Assembly (NCBI RefSeq): GCF_021049245.1
Contig: NZ_CP088020.1
Location: 626,001 to 690,000 of the forward strand
From: Radiobacillus kanasensis
GTDB taxonomy: Bacteria; Bacillota; Bacilli; Bacillales; Amphibacillaceae
Length of the DNA: 64,000 bases
Direction: 5' to 3'
Position numbers and translations under genes: made by a program. The notes beneath the pieces were generated by a model. It searched no databases, had not been told where the DNA came from, and worked only from the letters and a program-made list of their open reading frames with translations. Position 1 is the stretch's first letter. Each line of letters opens with the position of its first letter. Positions 51,341 through 59,437 of this stretch are shown here, piece after piece.

Positions 51341-52132
51341 TCATAAAGAGTGACTAGTTTCTATCCTAGTGGAACTTTTTCCCTTCACCTGCTTTAACGT
51401 CGCAACTATGAGAAAACTAACTATCACTAATAAGAGCCATGAACTCACCTTTCCTAAATGTACGAGACTCCAAGCATCGGTTTGGTTAGGGTATTCCCAA
51501 GCTCCAAAGAACGTTGCGATATTTTCGGCTATCCATATAAAAAATCCGATAAGCACAAAAGAAAGTGCGATTGGCATACGGTACCGAGTTTCACCAACCT
51601 CGTATGTGACCCATGACCTGCTAAATACAATTATAACAAGCACTGACAATATCCATCGAACGTCCATCCAGTAGTGATGGGTAAAAAAATTCAGGTAGAT
51701 CGCGGATGCGAGTGGAACAACCACTAAATACGGTGGCCATTTAACCAGTTCAACATTCAGTCTCCTCCACGCCTGACAGAGATAGCTCGCTACGCTTGCA
51801 TACATAAATCCACTGTACAAAGGAACACCAAGAATTTTAGAATATCCTTCCTCTGGATAAGACCAGGAGCCCATATGTACCTTGAAAAGTTCGAGAGCAA
51901 GTCCAATAAGGTGAAACACGGTGATAACCTTTAGTTCATCCCGTGTTTCAAGCCCTGAACGCACCATACCCCACTGCATTAGAAGGCAGATAATAAGCAG
52001 CCAATCATACCGTGGTAGGAAGGGAAGTGGAATGATTTTTGTTAAAGCCAAAGAAGCAAAAATAACGACAGGAAACAAACAAGAAAGGGCTTGCTCCCAA
52101 CCAAAACGAACGAGTTGTTGTAAGGCTCTCAT
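51341..52132 (-). CDS. yoaT: DUF817 membrane protein (YoaT)
   Basis: A 263-aa protein with about eight membrane helices. The DUF817 motifs are visible: FKVHMGSWSYPEEGYSKILGVPLYSGFMYASVASYLCQAWRRL, RYRMPIALSFVLIGFFIWIAENIATFFGAWEYP and WSLVHLGKVSSWLLLVIVSFLIVA. Function unknown. Start at 52132 has TTGGAGGGG; a longer frame to 52192 has no such site. It is downstream of the HTH and DUF2975 genes on the same strand, matching the B. subtilis yoaS-yozG-yoaT cluster. Confidence 0.9.
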   Translation of the reverse strand: MRALQQLVRFGWEQALSCLFPVVIFASLALTKIIPLPFLPRYDWLLIICLLMQWGMVRSGLETRDELKVITVFHLIGLALELFKVHMGSWSYPEEGYSKILGVPLYSGFMYASVASYLCQAWRRLNVELVKWPPYLVVVPLASAIYLNFFTHHYWMDVRWILSVLVIIVFSRSWVTYEVGETRYRMPIALSFVLIGFFIWIAENIATFFGAWEYPNQTDAWSLVHLGKVSSWLLLVIVSFLIVATLKQVKGKSSTRIETSHSL

Positions 52133-52227
52133 GCTTTCCCCTCCAAAGGTTTTTCTGAATATATGTATCATGGTGGAATAAGGGATTTTCAAACGCTATC
52201 CTTCCGTTCCACCATGTTGAGTCCAGT

Positions 52228-52452
52228 TTATTTCTCTTCAGTGTCTTCGTTACTCCTGTATTCTATAATATCTCCAGGCTGGCATTCCAAAGCCTTACAA
52301 ATCGCCTCTAAAGTGGAAAATCGAATCGCTTTTGCCTTTCCATTTTTCAATATAGAAAGGTTAGCCATTGTTATTCCAACCTTCTCTGAAAGTTCTGTTA
52401 CACTCATTTTCCTTTTAGCTAACATCACATCAACATTGATTATAATTGCCAT
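52228..52452 (-). CDS. yozG: Xre-type helix-turn-helix regulator (YozG)
   Basis: A 74-aa protein consisting of one HTH of the Cro/C1 family: MLAKRKMSVTELSEKVGITMANLSILKNGKAKAIRFSTLEAICKALECQPGDIIEY. It is the known partner of DUF2975 proteins, which in many Firmicutes share an operon with such a regulator. 11 nt separate it from the preceding stop. Its targets are unknown. Confidence 0.92.
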   Translation of the reverse strand: MAIIINVDVMLAKRKMSVTELSEKVGITMANLSILKNGKAKAIRFSTLEAICKALECQPGDIIEYRSNEDTEEK

Positions 52453-52463
52453 TGTTTTTCACC

Positions 52464-52943
52464 TCAGACCGTTAAATCATTTTCTGATTTTATATCGATA
52501 GCACTTTTTAATAGCTTTTGAAGAACAGCGGCAAAGACTGCAACCACCATACAACCAAAAATAATGACCATTCCGATTAGTATCATACCTGGGGCATCGT
52601 CAACCTCTGCCATGAGATATATGAGTGGCATAAATACCACATATAAGGCACTGATGGTGATGGCACAGTATTTGATGTTTTTCAAAGCCCTCACGGATAA
52701 CTCTGAAAACGCCTGGTTCTTGTCAATATAACTTAAAAGTTTTAAAGTCTGGAACAATGCAATGAAAAATACGAGAGCTGTTACATACAATCCGATTAAA
52801 AAGGGATATTGTAAAAAATCTAATTTTGGATTTAACTCTGCAAAAAATTCAGCTATATCAGGTAACAAAAATATACACAAAGCAAGGACAGGAAGCCCCA
52901 TTAGAAAAACAACGACCTTTAAAAAGAGTGTTTCTCGTTTCAT
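52464..52943 (-). CDS. yoaS: DUF2975 membrane protein (YoaS)
   Basis: A 159-aa protein with four membrane helices (LKVVVFLMGLPVLALCIFLL, FLIGLYVTALVFFIALFQTL, AITISALYVVFMPLIYLMA, ILIGMVIIFGCMVVAVFAAVL), the DUF2975 pattern with LSYIDKNQAFSELSVRALKNIKY. With the HTH gene it forms the widely conserved DUF2975-HTH pair. Start has GAGGTG. Confidence 0.92.
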   Translation of the reverse strand: MKRETLFLKVVVFLMGLPVLALCIFLLPDIAEFFAELNPKLDFLQYPFLIGLYVTALVFFIALFQTLKLLSYIDKNQAFSELSVRALKNIKYCAITISALYVVFMPLIYLMAEVDDAPGMILIGMVIIFGCMVVAVFAAVLQKLLKSAIDIKSENDLTV

Positions 52944-53382
52944 TTAAAGCACCTCACTAATTTATTGTCCATTTGAATTTATCACATAATTTATCGTTTT
53001 TCAATAAATTTTTATTGATTAATGTTGTTAATTTTAGACAATAAAAAAGCATTCTGCTTGAGTAACTGTTTAAATAGCATATCAAATCACATGTTGGTTG
53101 GTAGGCTGTCTTTTGTTGAGATATCGAATGTTTACTTATAAATAAGATCACCTTTAGCATGGTATTTAGCACCCAAATTAACAGACGAGTAACAGTTATT
53201 AGTAGGGTGCTAATTGCTTTGGAATTTTAGGGTGAATTCAAATTCATGCTAAAATAAGATATAAGATATTGTGAACTATTAAACTTAAACTAATGACAAT
53301 ATAGTGAAAGAAGGATTGGAATTTAATTTTGTTTCTTATGGTAATATTAGGTTTGAAAATTAGTAGTAGAAGGGAGTATTAC
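52944..53382. other. Intergenic with inverted repeat, start of the cassette array
   Basis: An inverted repeat TTAGCACCC (53166-53174) / GGGTGCTAA (53205-53213) is the only structure I see; its right arm with TTGCTTTGGAA resembles the recurrent cassette motif. There is no gene on either strand. It ends with AGAAGGGAG as the ribosome binding site of the next gene. Confidence 0.4.
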
Positions 53383-54045
53383 ATGGATAACTATAAAGTA
53401 ATTTTATTTGATTTAGATGGAACACTTTCAGACCCCAAAGTAGGTATAACTAAATCCGTTCAATATGCTTTACATAAAATGGGGATTGATGAGCCTGACA
53501 CTGATAAACTAGAATGTTTTATTGGACCACCATTACAAGTTTCATTTGCTGAACATTACAATTTTGATGAGGCACGTATCCCAAAAGCAATAGATTTATA
53601 TAGGGAGAGGTTTAAGGAAAAGGGAATGTTTGAGAATGAGTTATATTCAAATATCCCCTTGCTATTAAAATCGTTAAAAGAGCAAGGGTTTACTTTAGTT
53701 GTTGCAACTTCTAAACCTACTGTTTTTGCTGAGCAAATACTAAAGCATTTTGAGATTGATAAGTATTTCGAACTTATTGTAGGAAGTAATTTTGATGGAA
53801 CAAGAGCGTCAAAAACCGAAATCATTCAATACATACTAGATAAGTATAAGGAAAATCAACTTTGTGACTTCATTATGATTGGAGACAGAAAGCACGATAT
53901 TATCGGGGCAAGTAATACTGGAATTGCTTCTATCGGAGTTACTTATGGATATGGTTCTTACGATGAATTAAGACAGTCGAATCCTACTCATATTGTCAAA
54001 AGTGTTAATCAGTTAAAAGATATTTTAATAGGAAGTAAAGTGTAA
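53383..54045 (+). CDS. HAD phosphatase, phosphoglycolate-phosphatase-like
   Basis: A 220-aa HAD hydrolase with a small helical cap. Motif I is ILFDLDGTLSDP (residues 6-17), motif II the Thr in VVATSKP, motif III K with ASKTEII, motif IV MIGDRKHDIIGA. Similar enzymes cleave phosphoglycolate, beta-phosphoglucose or pyrophosphate; substrate not known. Start at 53383 follows AGAAGGGAG; the frame to 53329 has no ribosome binding site. It is the first gene of the cassette-like array. Confidence 0.88.
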   Translation: MDNYKVILFDLDGTLSDPKVGITKSVQYALHKMGIDEPDTDKLECFIGPPLQVSFAEHYNFDEARIPKAIDLYRERFKEKGMFENELYSNIPLLLKSLKEQGFTLVVATSKPTVFAEQILKHFEIDKYFELIVGSNFDGTRASKTEIIQYILDKYKENQLCDFIMIGDRKHDIIGASNTGIASIGVTYGYGSYDELRQSNPTHIVKSVNQLKDILIGSKV

Positions 54046-54074
54046 TAAATATCATTGCTTATTAAGCAAACGGG

Positions 54075-54133
54075 AGCGAGTGCTGATTAGCAGTCGCTAC
54101 TTTTGCTAACGGAGCAGTTTTGTTGAATAAGTT
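54075..54133 (+). repeat. Cassette 3' motif, copy 1, with hairpin
   Basis: AGCGAGTGCT-GATT-AGCAGTCGCT (54075-54098) is a hairpin with a single mismatch. It is followed by GCTAACGGAGCAGTTTTGTTGAATAAG, an instance of the recurrent motif (CTAACGG, GC, TTTT, TTGAA, AAG). It lies 30-60 nt after the HAD gene stop codon. Confidence 0.55.
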
Positions 54134-54180
54134 CCAATCAAATGTTATAAATAGAAAATTTGTGGTAAGGGGGACTCGAT

Positions 54181-54822
54181 ATGAAGTTGTATTATAGCGA
54201 ACGTGCAAAGGAATATGAAAAAGTATATTTTCGAGAAGGTGCTATCCGACAACAAGAACAACTAATGATTAGGGGTAAATTGGAAATTGTTTTTAGAGAA
54301 AAGAATGTCTTAGAAGTTGCTTGTGGAACAGGTTTTTGGACTCCGTTCGTAGCTGATGTTGCTAAGCATATTACTGCTATCGATTTTTCAAATGAAGTTC
54401 TTAATATAGCAAAAGAAAAAAAATACAACAAAAATAATGTCCTATTTACACAAGGAGATGCATACCAGTTGAGCGATATTGCGGGTGTTTTTGAAGGTGG
54501 ATATGCAAATTTCTGGTTTTCCCATATACCTAAAAATAGAATCACTGATTTCTTAAAGCAATTACACGAAAGACTTGGTAAAGATTCCGATGTTTTTATG
54601 ACGGATAATATGTACATGAATTCTATTGGTGGTACTTTAATAAAAAAAGATAATGATGAAAATACTTATAAGATAAGAACTCTTGAAAACGGAAAGCAAC
54701 ATGAGATATTGAAAAATTATTATGATAAAAAGGAACTGGAAGAAATATTTTCACCATATTCTAATAATCTTGAAATACATATAGGGCAATGTTTTTGGTG
54801 GTTATCATATACAATAAAATAG
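54181..54822 (+). CDS. SAM-dependent methyltransferase
   Basis: A 213-aa class I methyltransferase, motif I NVLEVACGTGFWTPFVA, motif II AIDFSNEVLNIAKEK, then QGDAYQLSDIAGVFEGGYANFWFSHIPKNRI. Substrate unknown. It lacks further domains. AAAATTTGTGGTAAGGGGG includes its ribosome binding region. It is the second member of the array; the motif copy 2 starts 8 nt after its stop. Confidence 0.85.
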   Translation: MKLYYSERAKEYEKVYFREGAIRQQEQLMIRGKLEIVFREKNVLEVACGTGFWTPFVADVAKHITAIDFSNEVLNIAKEKKYNKNNVLFTQGDAYQLSDIAGVFEGGYANFWFSHIPKNRITDFLKQLHERLGKDSDVFMTDNMYMNSIGGTLIKKDNDENTYKIRTLENGKQHEILKNYYDKKELEEIFSPYSNNLEIHIGQCFWWLSYTIK

Positions 54823-54830
54823 CTGTCGAT

Positions 54831-54864
54831 GTTCAACTAACTGGTGCTTTAATACAACAATGAG
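54831..54864 (+). repeat. Cassette 3' motif, copy 2
   Basis: GTTCAACTAACTGGTGCTTT is followed by AATACAACAATGAG, same order and spacing as copy 1. Confidence 0.55.
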
Positions 54865-54952
54865 ATTGTCAAAATGGCGGTCTTTTATTCTATATCGCAG
54901 TAGAGTTTAATAAGGGATGTCTGGAAATAAAGTGCGAGAAAGGAGCCTAAAT

Positions 54953-55435
54953 ATGGAGACAAAATGGGAAACTGTTGTTATGAATGGATGGGAAAATAAA
55001 GATGATGAGACTAAACTAATAGAATATTTCTTGGAAGTTGTAGTCAAATATCCAAACTCAGCAAGGGCAAAATTTGAATTGGCTAACGCTTATGATTTTA
55101 CGGGACAAGAGAATAAGGCAATTCCACTATATGAAGATGCAATCAGTATAGGTCTTGATGCCGAGTATGAAGCATATGCCTTATTACAATTAGGTAGTTC
55201 TTTAAGAAATGTTGGCAGAATAGACGATGCTATAAGAATATTATCTGATGCTGAACAACGTTATTCTGAATTCCCTTCTATCTCAATGGTTCTGGGTATG
55301 GCTATGCACGATAAAAATAGAAATGCAGAAGCATTAGGAATAACTCTAGATGTGATCTTAAGGCATGTTAAAACTTCCGATATAGTACGGTATAGAGTGG
55401 CTTTAGAAAACTACATTAAGGATATTAATTCATAG
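54953..55435 (+). CDS. TPR-like protein
   Basis: A 160-aa cytoplasmic protein made of tetratricopeptide-like helical pairs: AKFELANAYDFTGQENKAIPLYEDAISIGLD, AYALLQLGSSLRNVGRIDDAIRILSDAEQRYSEFP and MVLGMAMHDKNRNAEALGITLDVILRH. Similar proteins are found widely in Bacilli and Actinobacteria; function unknown, probably protein binding. Start at 54953 has AAAGGAG; the upstream frame to 54917 has none. Confidence 0.82.
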   Translation: METKWETVVMNGWENKDDETKLIEYFLEVVVKYPNSARAKFELANAYDFTGQENKAIPLYEDAISIGLDAEYEAYALLQLGSSLRNVGRIDDAIRILSDAEQRYSEFPSISMVLGMAMHDKNRNAEALGITLDVILRHVKTSDIVRYRVALENYIKDINS

Positions 55436-55450
55436 ACATTGTTATTGCAT

Positions 55451-55475
55451 GAACGGGGTGCTTATCTTCAACTAG
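55451..55475 (+). repeat. Cassette 3' motif, copy 3
   Basis: GAACGGGGTGCTTATCTTCA then ACTAG, 15 nt after the stop codon of the TPR gene; nearly identical to copy 4 in the core GGGGTGCTTATCTT. Confidence 0.6.
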
Positions 55476-55523
55476 AATTCATTCATCTTTAGGGTTGAAA
55501 GGTATAAAAAAACGGTTTCGATA

Positions 55524-55634
55524 TTAGAAAACGGCTTCAATAGCATCTGTATCGATATTGATATCAACACCAATTTTATCAATTATTAAGCTGCGTAATG
55601 TGCTTTTACCGCTTCCGTTATTACCTGCAAACAT
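55524..55634 (-). pseudogene. Truncated zeta-toxin-like kinase remnant
   Basis: A 36-aa frame on the minus strand reading MFAGNNGSGKSTLRSLIIDK, then IGVDINIDTDAIEAVF before a stop. GNNGSGKST is a Walker A motif, and the following residues match the start of zeta-type toxins and related P-loop kinases, which normally go on for 150 or more residues. Here the frame ends right after the first block, so the gene is cut off. It follows the antitoxin-like frame in the same order as in intact pairs. Confidence 0.6.
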
Positions 55635-55642
55635 AAAAAAAA

Positions 55643-55836
55643 TTAAGATTCACCATCTTTTTTTAGAGGAACAGTATCACCATTAGGAAATTCTTTTACA
55701 AGTTTACCATTATTTTCATATACGAAATATGTGTTGTTTGCTTTTGCTTTAATTCTAGCACGTTCACCAGTCATTTTAGCCCATTTACTTAACCATTCAT
55801 ATCTTCTTTTTGTTCATTGGTTTGTTCTTCTAACAT
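55643..55836 (-). pseudogene. Broken antitoxin-like small gene
   Basis: From ATG at 55836 (ribosome binding site AAAGGTGGTG) the frame reads MLEEQTNEQKEDMNG and stops at 55789. In the next frame it continues WLSKWAKMTGERARIKAKA, NNTYFVYENNGKLVKEFPNG, DTVPLKKDGES and stops at 55643. Joined, they make a small basic protein like those encoded directly before zeta-type toxin kinases, so a frameshift near 55795 has broken it. Confidence 0.55.
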
Positions 55837-56151
55837 AAGCAACACCACCTTTAATTAAATTATAAGATAATTAACATAATTAATTAGTTTCAACAACACT
55901 TTGTGATGAAACTCACTTAAACTATTGGGGGCTTATCTTGAAGAAGGTACAGCACATTAATCCATTGAATCGGACCAAGGGTTTTGAGTGTTAAGATGTG
56001 TGTTTAAAGACGCTGGGAAACCATATGCTATTTGTGTGATTTGATGTTTTCTCCACAGTAAGTGACTACTTATCTTAACAAAGAATTGCATTTCCGCTAT
56101 TTCATTTATAAATGTTGTAACATACCTGAACTGCAATGTGTAGAGCAAATT
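55837..56151. other. Intergenic, no gene supported
   Basis: Apart from the array motif at 55918-55947 I see no gene. An open frame on the minus strand at 55957-56148 has no ribosome binding site and no protein-like pattern. Confidence 0.5.
55918..55947 (+). repeat. Cassette 3' motif, copy 4
   Basis: TAAACTATTGGGGGCTTATC then TTGAAGAAGG, very like copy 3 in the core. It lies upstream (minus-strand sense) of the broken toxin-antitoxin genes and marks the far end of the array. Confidence 0.55.
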
Positions 56152-57420
56152 TCAAAGAGATCGTAAGAAATCCTTCCATGTTGCATCATTATTTTTGGTA
56201 ATACTCTCGCCATGTTCACGGACATTATAGACGGTAAAATCGTGATACTGAGAGGCAGAACTTTTGATTAAACGACTTAATACGCTTACGTCTTCATATA
56301 ACCTCCCGTCTTCAAAGTCAAGAACAGGGAATCCTCCAATTCCTTGCAAGGCATAAGTTCTGTATATTCTAGGTCCAAGAGGGAAGCGGTATCTTAGTAA
56401 ATCTTTTTTTCCGCTGACGCTCCTTCCTTTGGCTACACGCTTAAAAAGAACATCTCCAGCTACCTGCTTCCATTTTCTCAGATTGCCATATAGAACAGAT
56501 ATTTCTTCGGTAAGGTCTGATAAGTGTTCTTTTATAACGGATGCAGCATCTGGATCCAGCCAATCATCCGCATCAAGCTCCAATATAAAATCAGATTTTA
56601 CATAAGGAAGTAGCTGATTTAATGCCCGCGCTTTTCCACCATTTTCTTTACGAAACACTTGAACATGATCTATTTTATTCCATTGAAGAAGATTGGCAAA
56701 GGAGTTATCAGTAGACCCATCATCGATAATGAGTATTTGTTCAAATGGTTCCTTTTGTAATAGGCATGACACAACGGCTGTCTCAACGTACTTCCCCATA
56801 TTGTAATTCGAAATCAAGACAGAGATGGTCGGATTATCCGAAATAGACTTTTGGAGCTGATATTTCTGTACCAATTTTTCCTTTTCAATGACATTAGCGG
56901 AATTACGTATTCTTGATTGCCTCACTACTTTCTCATTGAATAGTTGCAACGATGGCTCTATATTTGAAAGCCAAGCAGGAAAAAGAGCCTCTTTGAAGGG
57001 TAATTGGATGTTTGTGTAAAATGGTTTCTCCTTAAGAACAGAAGTAAGCACTAGAATAGGACGGTGAATGGTAATATCTCGTTTGTAATAGAAAGTGTTT
57101 AAGACAGCCTTTGGATGTGGAAGGTTCAGGCTTTCACTTTGTAAAGTAGGAGAAAGGTAGTCCGTACTTTGAAGAAATAATAGATAAGGAGTGGATACTT
57201 TTTGGATGGTTTCGTTCAGTGTTTGTCCTAAATCGCCGCCCTTTATAGAGATATACTCATGTTGTATTAGCTTGTTTTGGGTTGTATGGGTATCCAAGGT
57301 ATCTTCTGTAAGAATGAAAGCGGAACTTATTCTAGAACTAAGTTTTTCTAAAGAGTGTAAAGCTTTATGTAAGTTGGACTTATCCGAATAATTAACTAGT
57401 ATAGCTGTTATATCTTGCAT
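56152..57420 (-). CDS. Family 2 glycosyltransferase with long N-terminal region
   Basis: A 422-aa GT-A enzyme. Residues 1-200 hold an atypical N-terminal region starting ITAILVNYSDKSNLHKALHSLEKL, like a second, degenerate GT2 domain; the canonical domain starts near 208: PTISVLISNYNMGKYVETAVVSCLLQ, IIDDGSTDNS, ENGGKARALNQLLPYVKSDFILELDADDWLDP (the DxD). It is not directly in the glycan cluster. Start at 57420 follows AAGGAGGATA. Donor sugar unknown. Confidence 0.88.
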   Translation of the reverse strand: MQDITAILVNYSDKSNLHKALHSLEKLSSRISSAFILTEDTLDTHTTQNKLIQHEYISIKGGDLGQTLNETIQKVSTPYLLFLQSTDYLSPTLQSESLNLPHPKAVLNTFYYKRDITIHRPILVLTSVLKEKPFYTNIQLPFKEALFPAWLSNIEPSLQLFNEKVVRQSRIRNSANVIEKEKLVQKYQLQKSISDNPTISVLISNYNMGKYVETAVVSCLLQKEPFEQILIIDDGSTDNSFANLLQWNKIDHVQVFRKENGGKARALNQLLPYVKSDFILELDADDWLDPDAASVIKEHLSDLTEEISVLYGNLRKWKQVAGDVLFKRVAKGRSVSGKKDLLRYRFPLGPRIYRTYALQGIGGFPVLDFEDGRLYEDVSVLSRLIKSSASQYHDFTVYNVREHGESITKNNDATWKDFLRSL

Positions 57421-57566
57421 GGAATATCCTCCTTCATCGCTATTTTGGTCATATAGGATACTTATGCATGCTTTTTTTCATTGATTACACTATACAAGAC
57501 ATAGGTTTACTTACACATGTGTAAGTAAAGTTAGGAAAAATGGCTTCGTATTATAGCACACCGTTA

Positions 57567-57611
57567 AAATACCCTCCTCCAATTAATAAATACGTTCGGA
57601 GAAGGGTATTT
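57567..57611 (-). terminator. Terminator of the ABC transporter operon
   Basis: AAATACCCT-TCTCC and GGAGGAGGGTATTTT pair on the minus strand, 30 nt after the ATPase stop codon. Confidence 0.75.
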
Positions 57612-57639
57612 GGTAGTGAAACGGTTCAAATATACGATT

Positions 57640-58311
57640 CTATAAGACTTTCACCTTTTTACCACTCTTTTCAAGTAGTTCCTGATAAAATGGATCCTCT
57701 CCAATACAATACACCCTGTCACACAGGGTTTTGATTTCATCCATATCATGGGATGTGTAAATCACTATTTTCCCTTCATTTTTAGCTAGTTTGAGTAGGT
57801 GATTCCCTATCTCTGTCCTAGACTTTAAATCAATTCCGACAGTTGGTTCATCCAGCAATAAGACATCGGGGTCATGAATGAGACTGATGGCTAAGTTTAA
57901 TTTTCGCTTCATTCCTCCTGAAAGGGATTGAGTCTTTTCCTTCCAACGATCTAGCATCATGTCTAAACATAGCTGTCTACAAGCTTCAGGTGATTTATTT
58001 ACCCAAGACAATTTTTCAAAAAACTTCATATTCTCTTCCACGGTAAACTCATCCCAAACGGCTATATCTTGAGGAACAAACCCGATTCTCTTTCTTACTT
58101 TTTGTACATCTATACCATATTGCAAGTCGTCAAGTGTTACGTTCCCTTTGGAAACAGGAAGTAATGTTGCAAGAATATGGAGCATCGTTGATTTTCCTGC
58201 TCCATTTTCGCCGACTAATCCAACCACTTCACCGGCTTTTATCTCAAAAGAAACATCTCGTAAGACTTCCTTTTTTCCGTATGCTTTCGTTAAGGATTCC
58301 ACTTTAAGCAT
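57640..58311 (-). CDS. ABC transporter ATP-binding protein
   Basis: A 223-aa ABC ATPase with Walker A VGLVGENGAGKSTMLHILATLL, the signature LSGGMKRKLNLAISLIHDPDVLLLDEPTVGIDLKSR and H-loop YTSHDMDEIKTLCDRV. This layout is typical of ABC-2 type export systems. Start at 58311 has AAAGGAGAA. The end of the preceding permease gene overlaps it by 8 nt. Confidence 0.92.
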   Translation of the reverse strand: MLKVESLTKAYGKKEVLRDVSFEIKAGEVVGLVGENGAGKSTMLHILATLLPVSKGNVTLDDLQYGIDVQKVRKRIGFVPQDIAVWDEFTVEENMKFFEKLSWVNKSPEACRQLCLDMMLDRWKEKTQSLSGGMKRKLNLAISLIHDPDVLLLDEPTVGIDLKSRTEIGNHLLKLAKNEGKIVIYTSHDMDEIKTLCDRVYCIGEDPFYQELLEKSGKKVKVL

Positions 58312-59437
58312 GGAACTTCTCCTTTCTCCAGTACCAAGTTAAGTAAACGAGTAGTAAAATAATGAACCAGCTACTTAGTATCTGTTTGTCTATGATTGGT
58401 TGTATTGGGCTGAGGTGACTTACCCATGGCCAGCGCCTTATTAGACCATCAATTGGAACTAGTGCACCCCCGGTAATGGATACGAAAAGGGAAACGGCTA
58501 ATGCAGATACATAAAATAAAAACGTTGTGTGAAAGCAAAGAGCTAATAGAAATGCTCCTAGACTAATCGTTAGACGAAAGAACAGAATAGAAAGCAAAAG
58601 GTTAAGATTAATAGTTTCATCAAAGAAGATAGCTAGAATTCCAATATTCAATAAGTCAAAGAGAAGAAACAGAGCCAAATAAAGGAACCAATTTCTAACG
58701 AGATAATCTTTAAACCTAATTGTTAAGAGGGATAGTCTATTCCTAATGGCTGATTGATTTTCTTTAATGACCCAATCAAATAGGAAAAAGGTGGCCAGTA
58801 TGGAAAAGAAGGACCATATTCCCCATACATTCCAAATAGATTGATCGTTATCAGGATCTGATTTCTTTTCGCCTAAAAACGAAAAGCTCGTACGTAATAA
58901 TGCTTCGTCTTCTTGAATCTGTTTGCTCGTACTTACTATCTCTTCCCAGGTCCAATTTTCGTCTGTTGAATGAGATCGGACTAGTTCTTGAATCGTGTAA
59001 GCAGCTTTGGACCTACCTGCATCTTGTTGGACAAAAGAGCTAATCGTTTCTTTTACTGGTGAATAGGCAAATGACATGTCGGATGCATACGCCGTAATAA
59101 GTCGGTTCCTTCTGTTTCTTTGAATGTCTTCTTGATATCCATCTTGAATGACGAATACGCTATCAAGTTCGTGCTGCTCCAATTCCAGGAGAGCCTGTTG
59201 GATATCTAGCTCCTTTACTCGAAGTAGTGGAGTATCTTTTATGGATGTTACAAGCTCTTTGGCCATGGGTGAATCATCTTCGACCACGAGGCCGATAGGC
59301 ACTTTCGTATCTTGTTGCCATTGGTTTGAGAAAAATAAAAATAAACTGGTGGCTATAATCGGTAGCAAAAGCCAGCAAACGATACTTTTCCACTGTTTAC
59401 GCCAATGTAACCAGCGGGTTAATAGGGTGGACTTCAT
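58304..59437 (-). CDS. ABC-2 type permease, second subunit
   Basis: A 377-aa protein with an N-terminal helix (WKSIVCWLLLPIIATSLFLFFS), a long outside region and five C-terminal helices, the shape of DrrB/YhaP-type ABC-2 exporters (YhaP/YhfE). Start at 59437 is an ATG that overlaps the TGA stop of the preceding permease gene (ATGA); upstream in-frame starts would lack such coupling. It pairs with the next permease. Confidence 0.85.
   Translation of the reverse strand: MKSTLLTRWLHWRKQWKSIVCWLLLPIIATSLFLFFSNQWQQDTKVPIGLVVEDDSPMAKELVTSIKDTPLLRVKELDIQQALLELEQHELDSVFVIQDGYQEDIQRNRRNRLITAYASDMSFAYSPVKETISSFVQQDAGRSKAAYTIQELVRSHSTDENWTWEEIVSTSKQIQEDEALLRTSFSFLGEKKSDPDNDQSIWNVWGIWSFFSILATFFLFDWVIKENQSAIRNRLSLLTIRFKDYLVRNWFLYLALFLLFDLLNIGILAIFFDETINLNLLLSILFFRLTISLGAFLLALCFHTTFLFYVSALAVSLFVSITGGALVPIDGLIRRWPWVSHLSPIQPIIDKQILSSWFIILLLVYLTWYWRKEKFHA

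Noticed and set aside
54192..54617. 141-codon minus-strand frame in the methyltransferase gene
   Set aside because: Antisense shadow of a gene with clear SAM motifs on the plus strand.
53166..55947. A true integron
   Set aside because: No integron integrase gene or attI-like site is visible; only a cassette-like arrangement is claimed.
55957..56148. 63-codon minus-strand frame before the GT2 gene
   Set aside because: No ribosome binding site and no recognisable pattern; left as unsupported.
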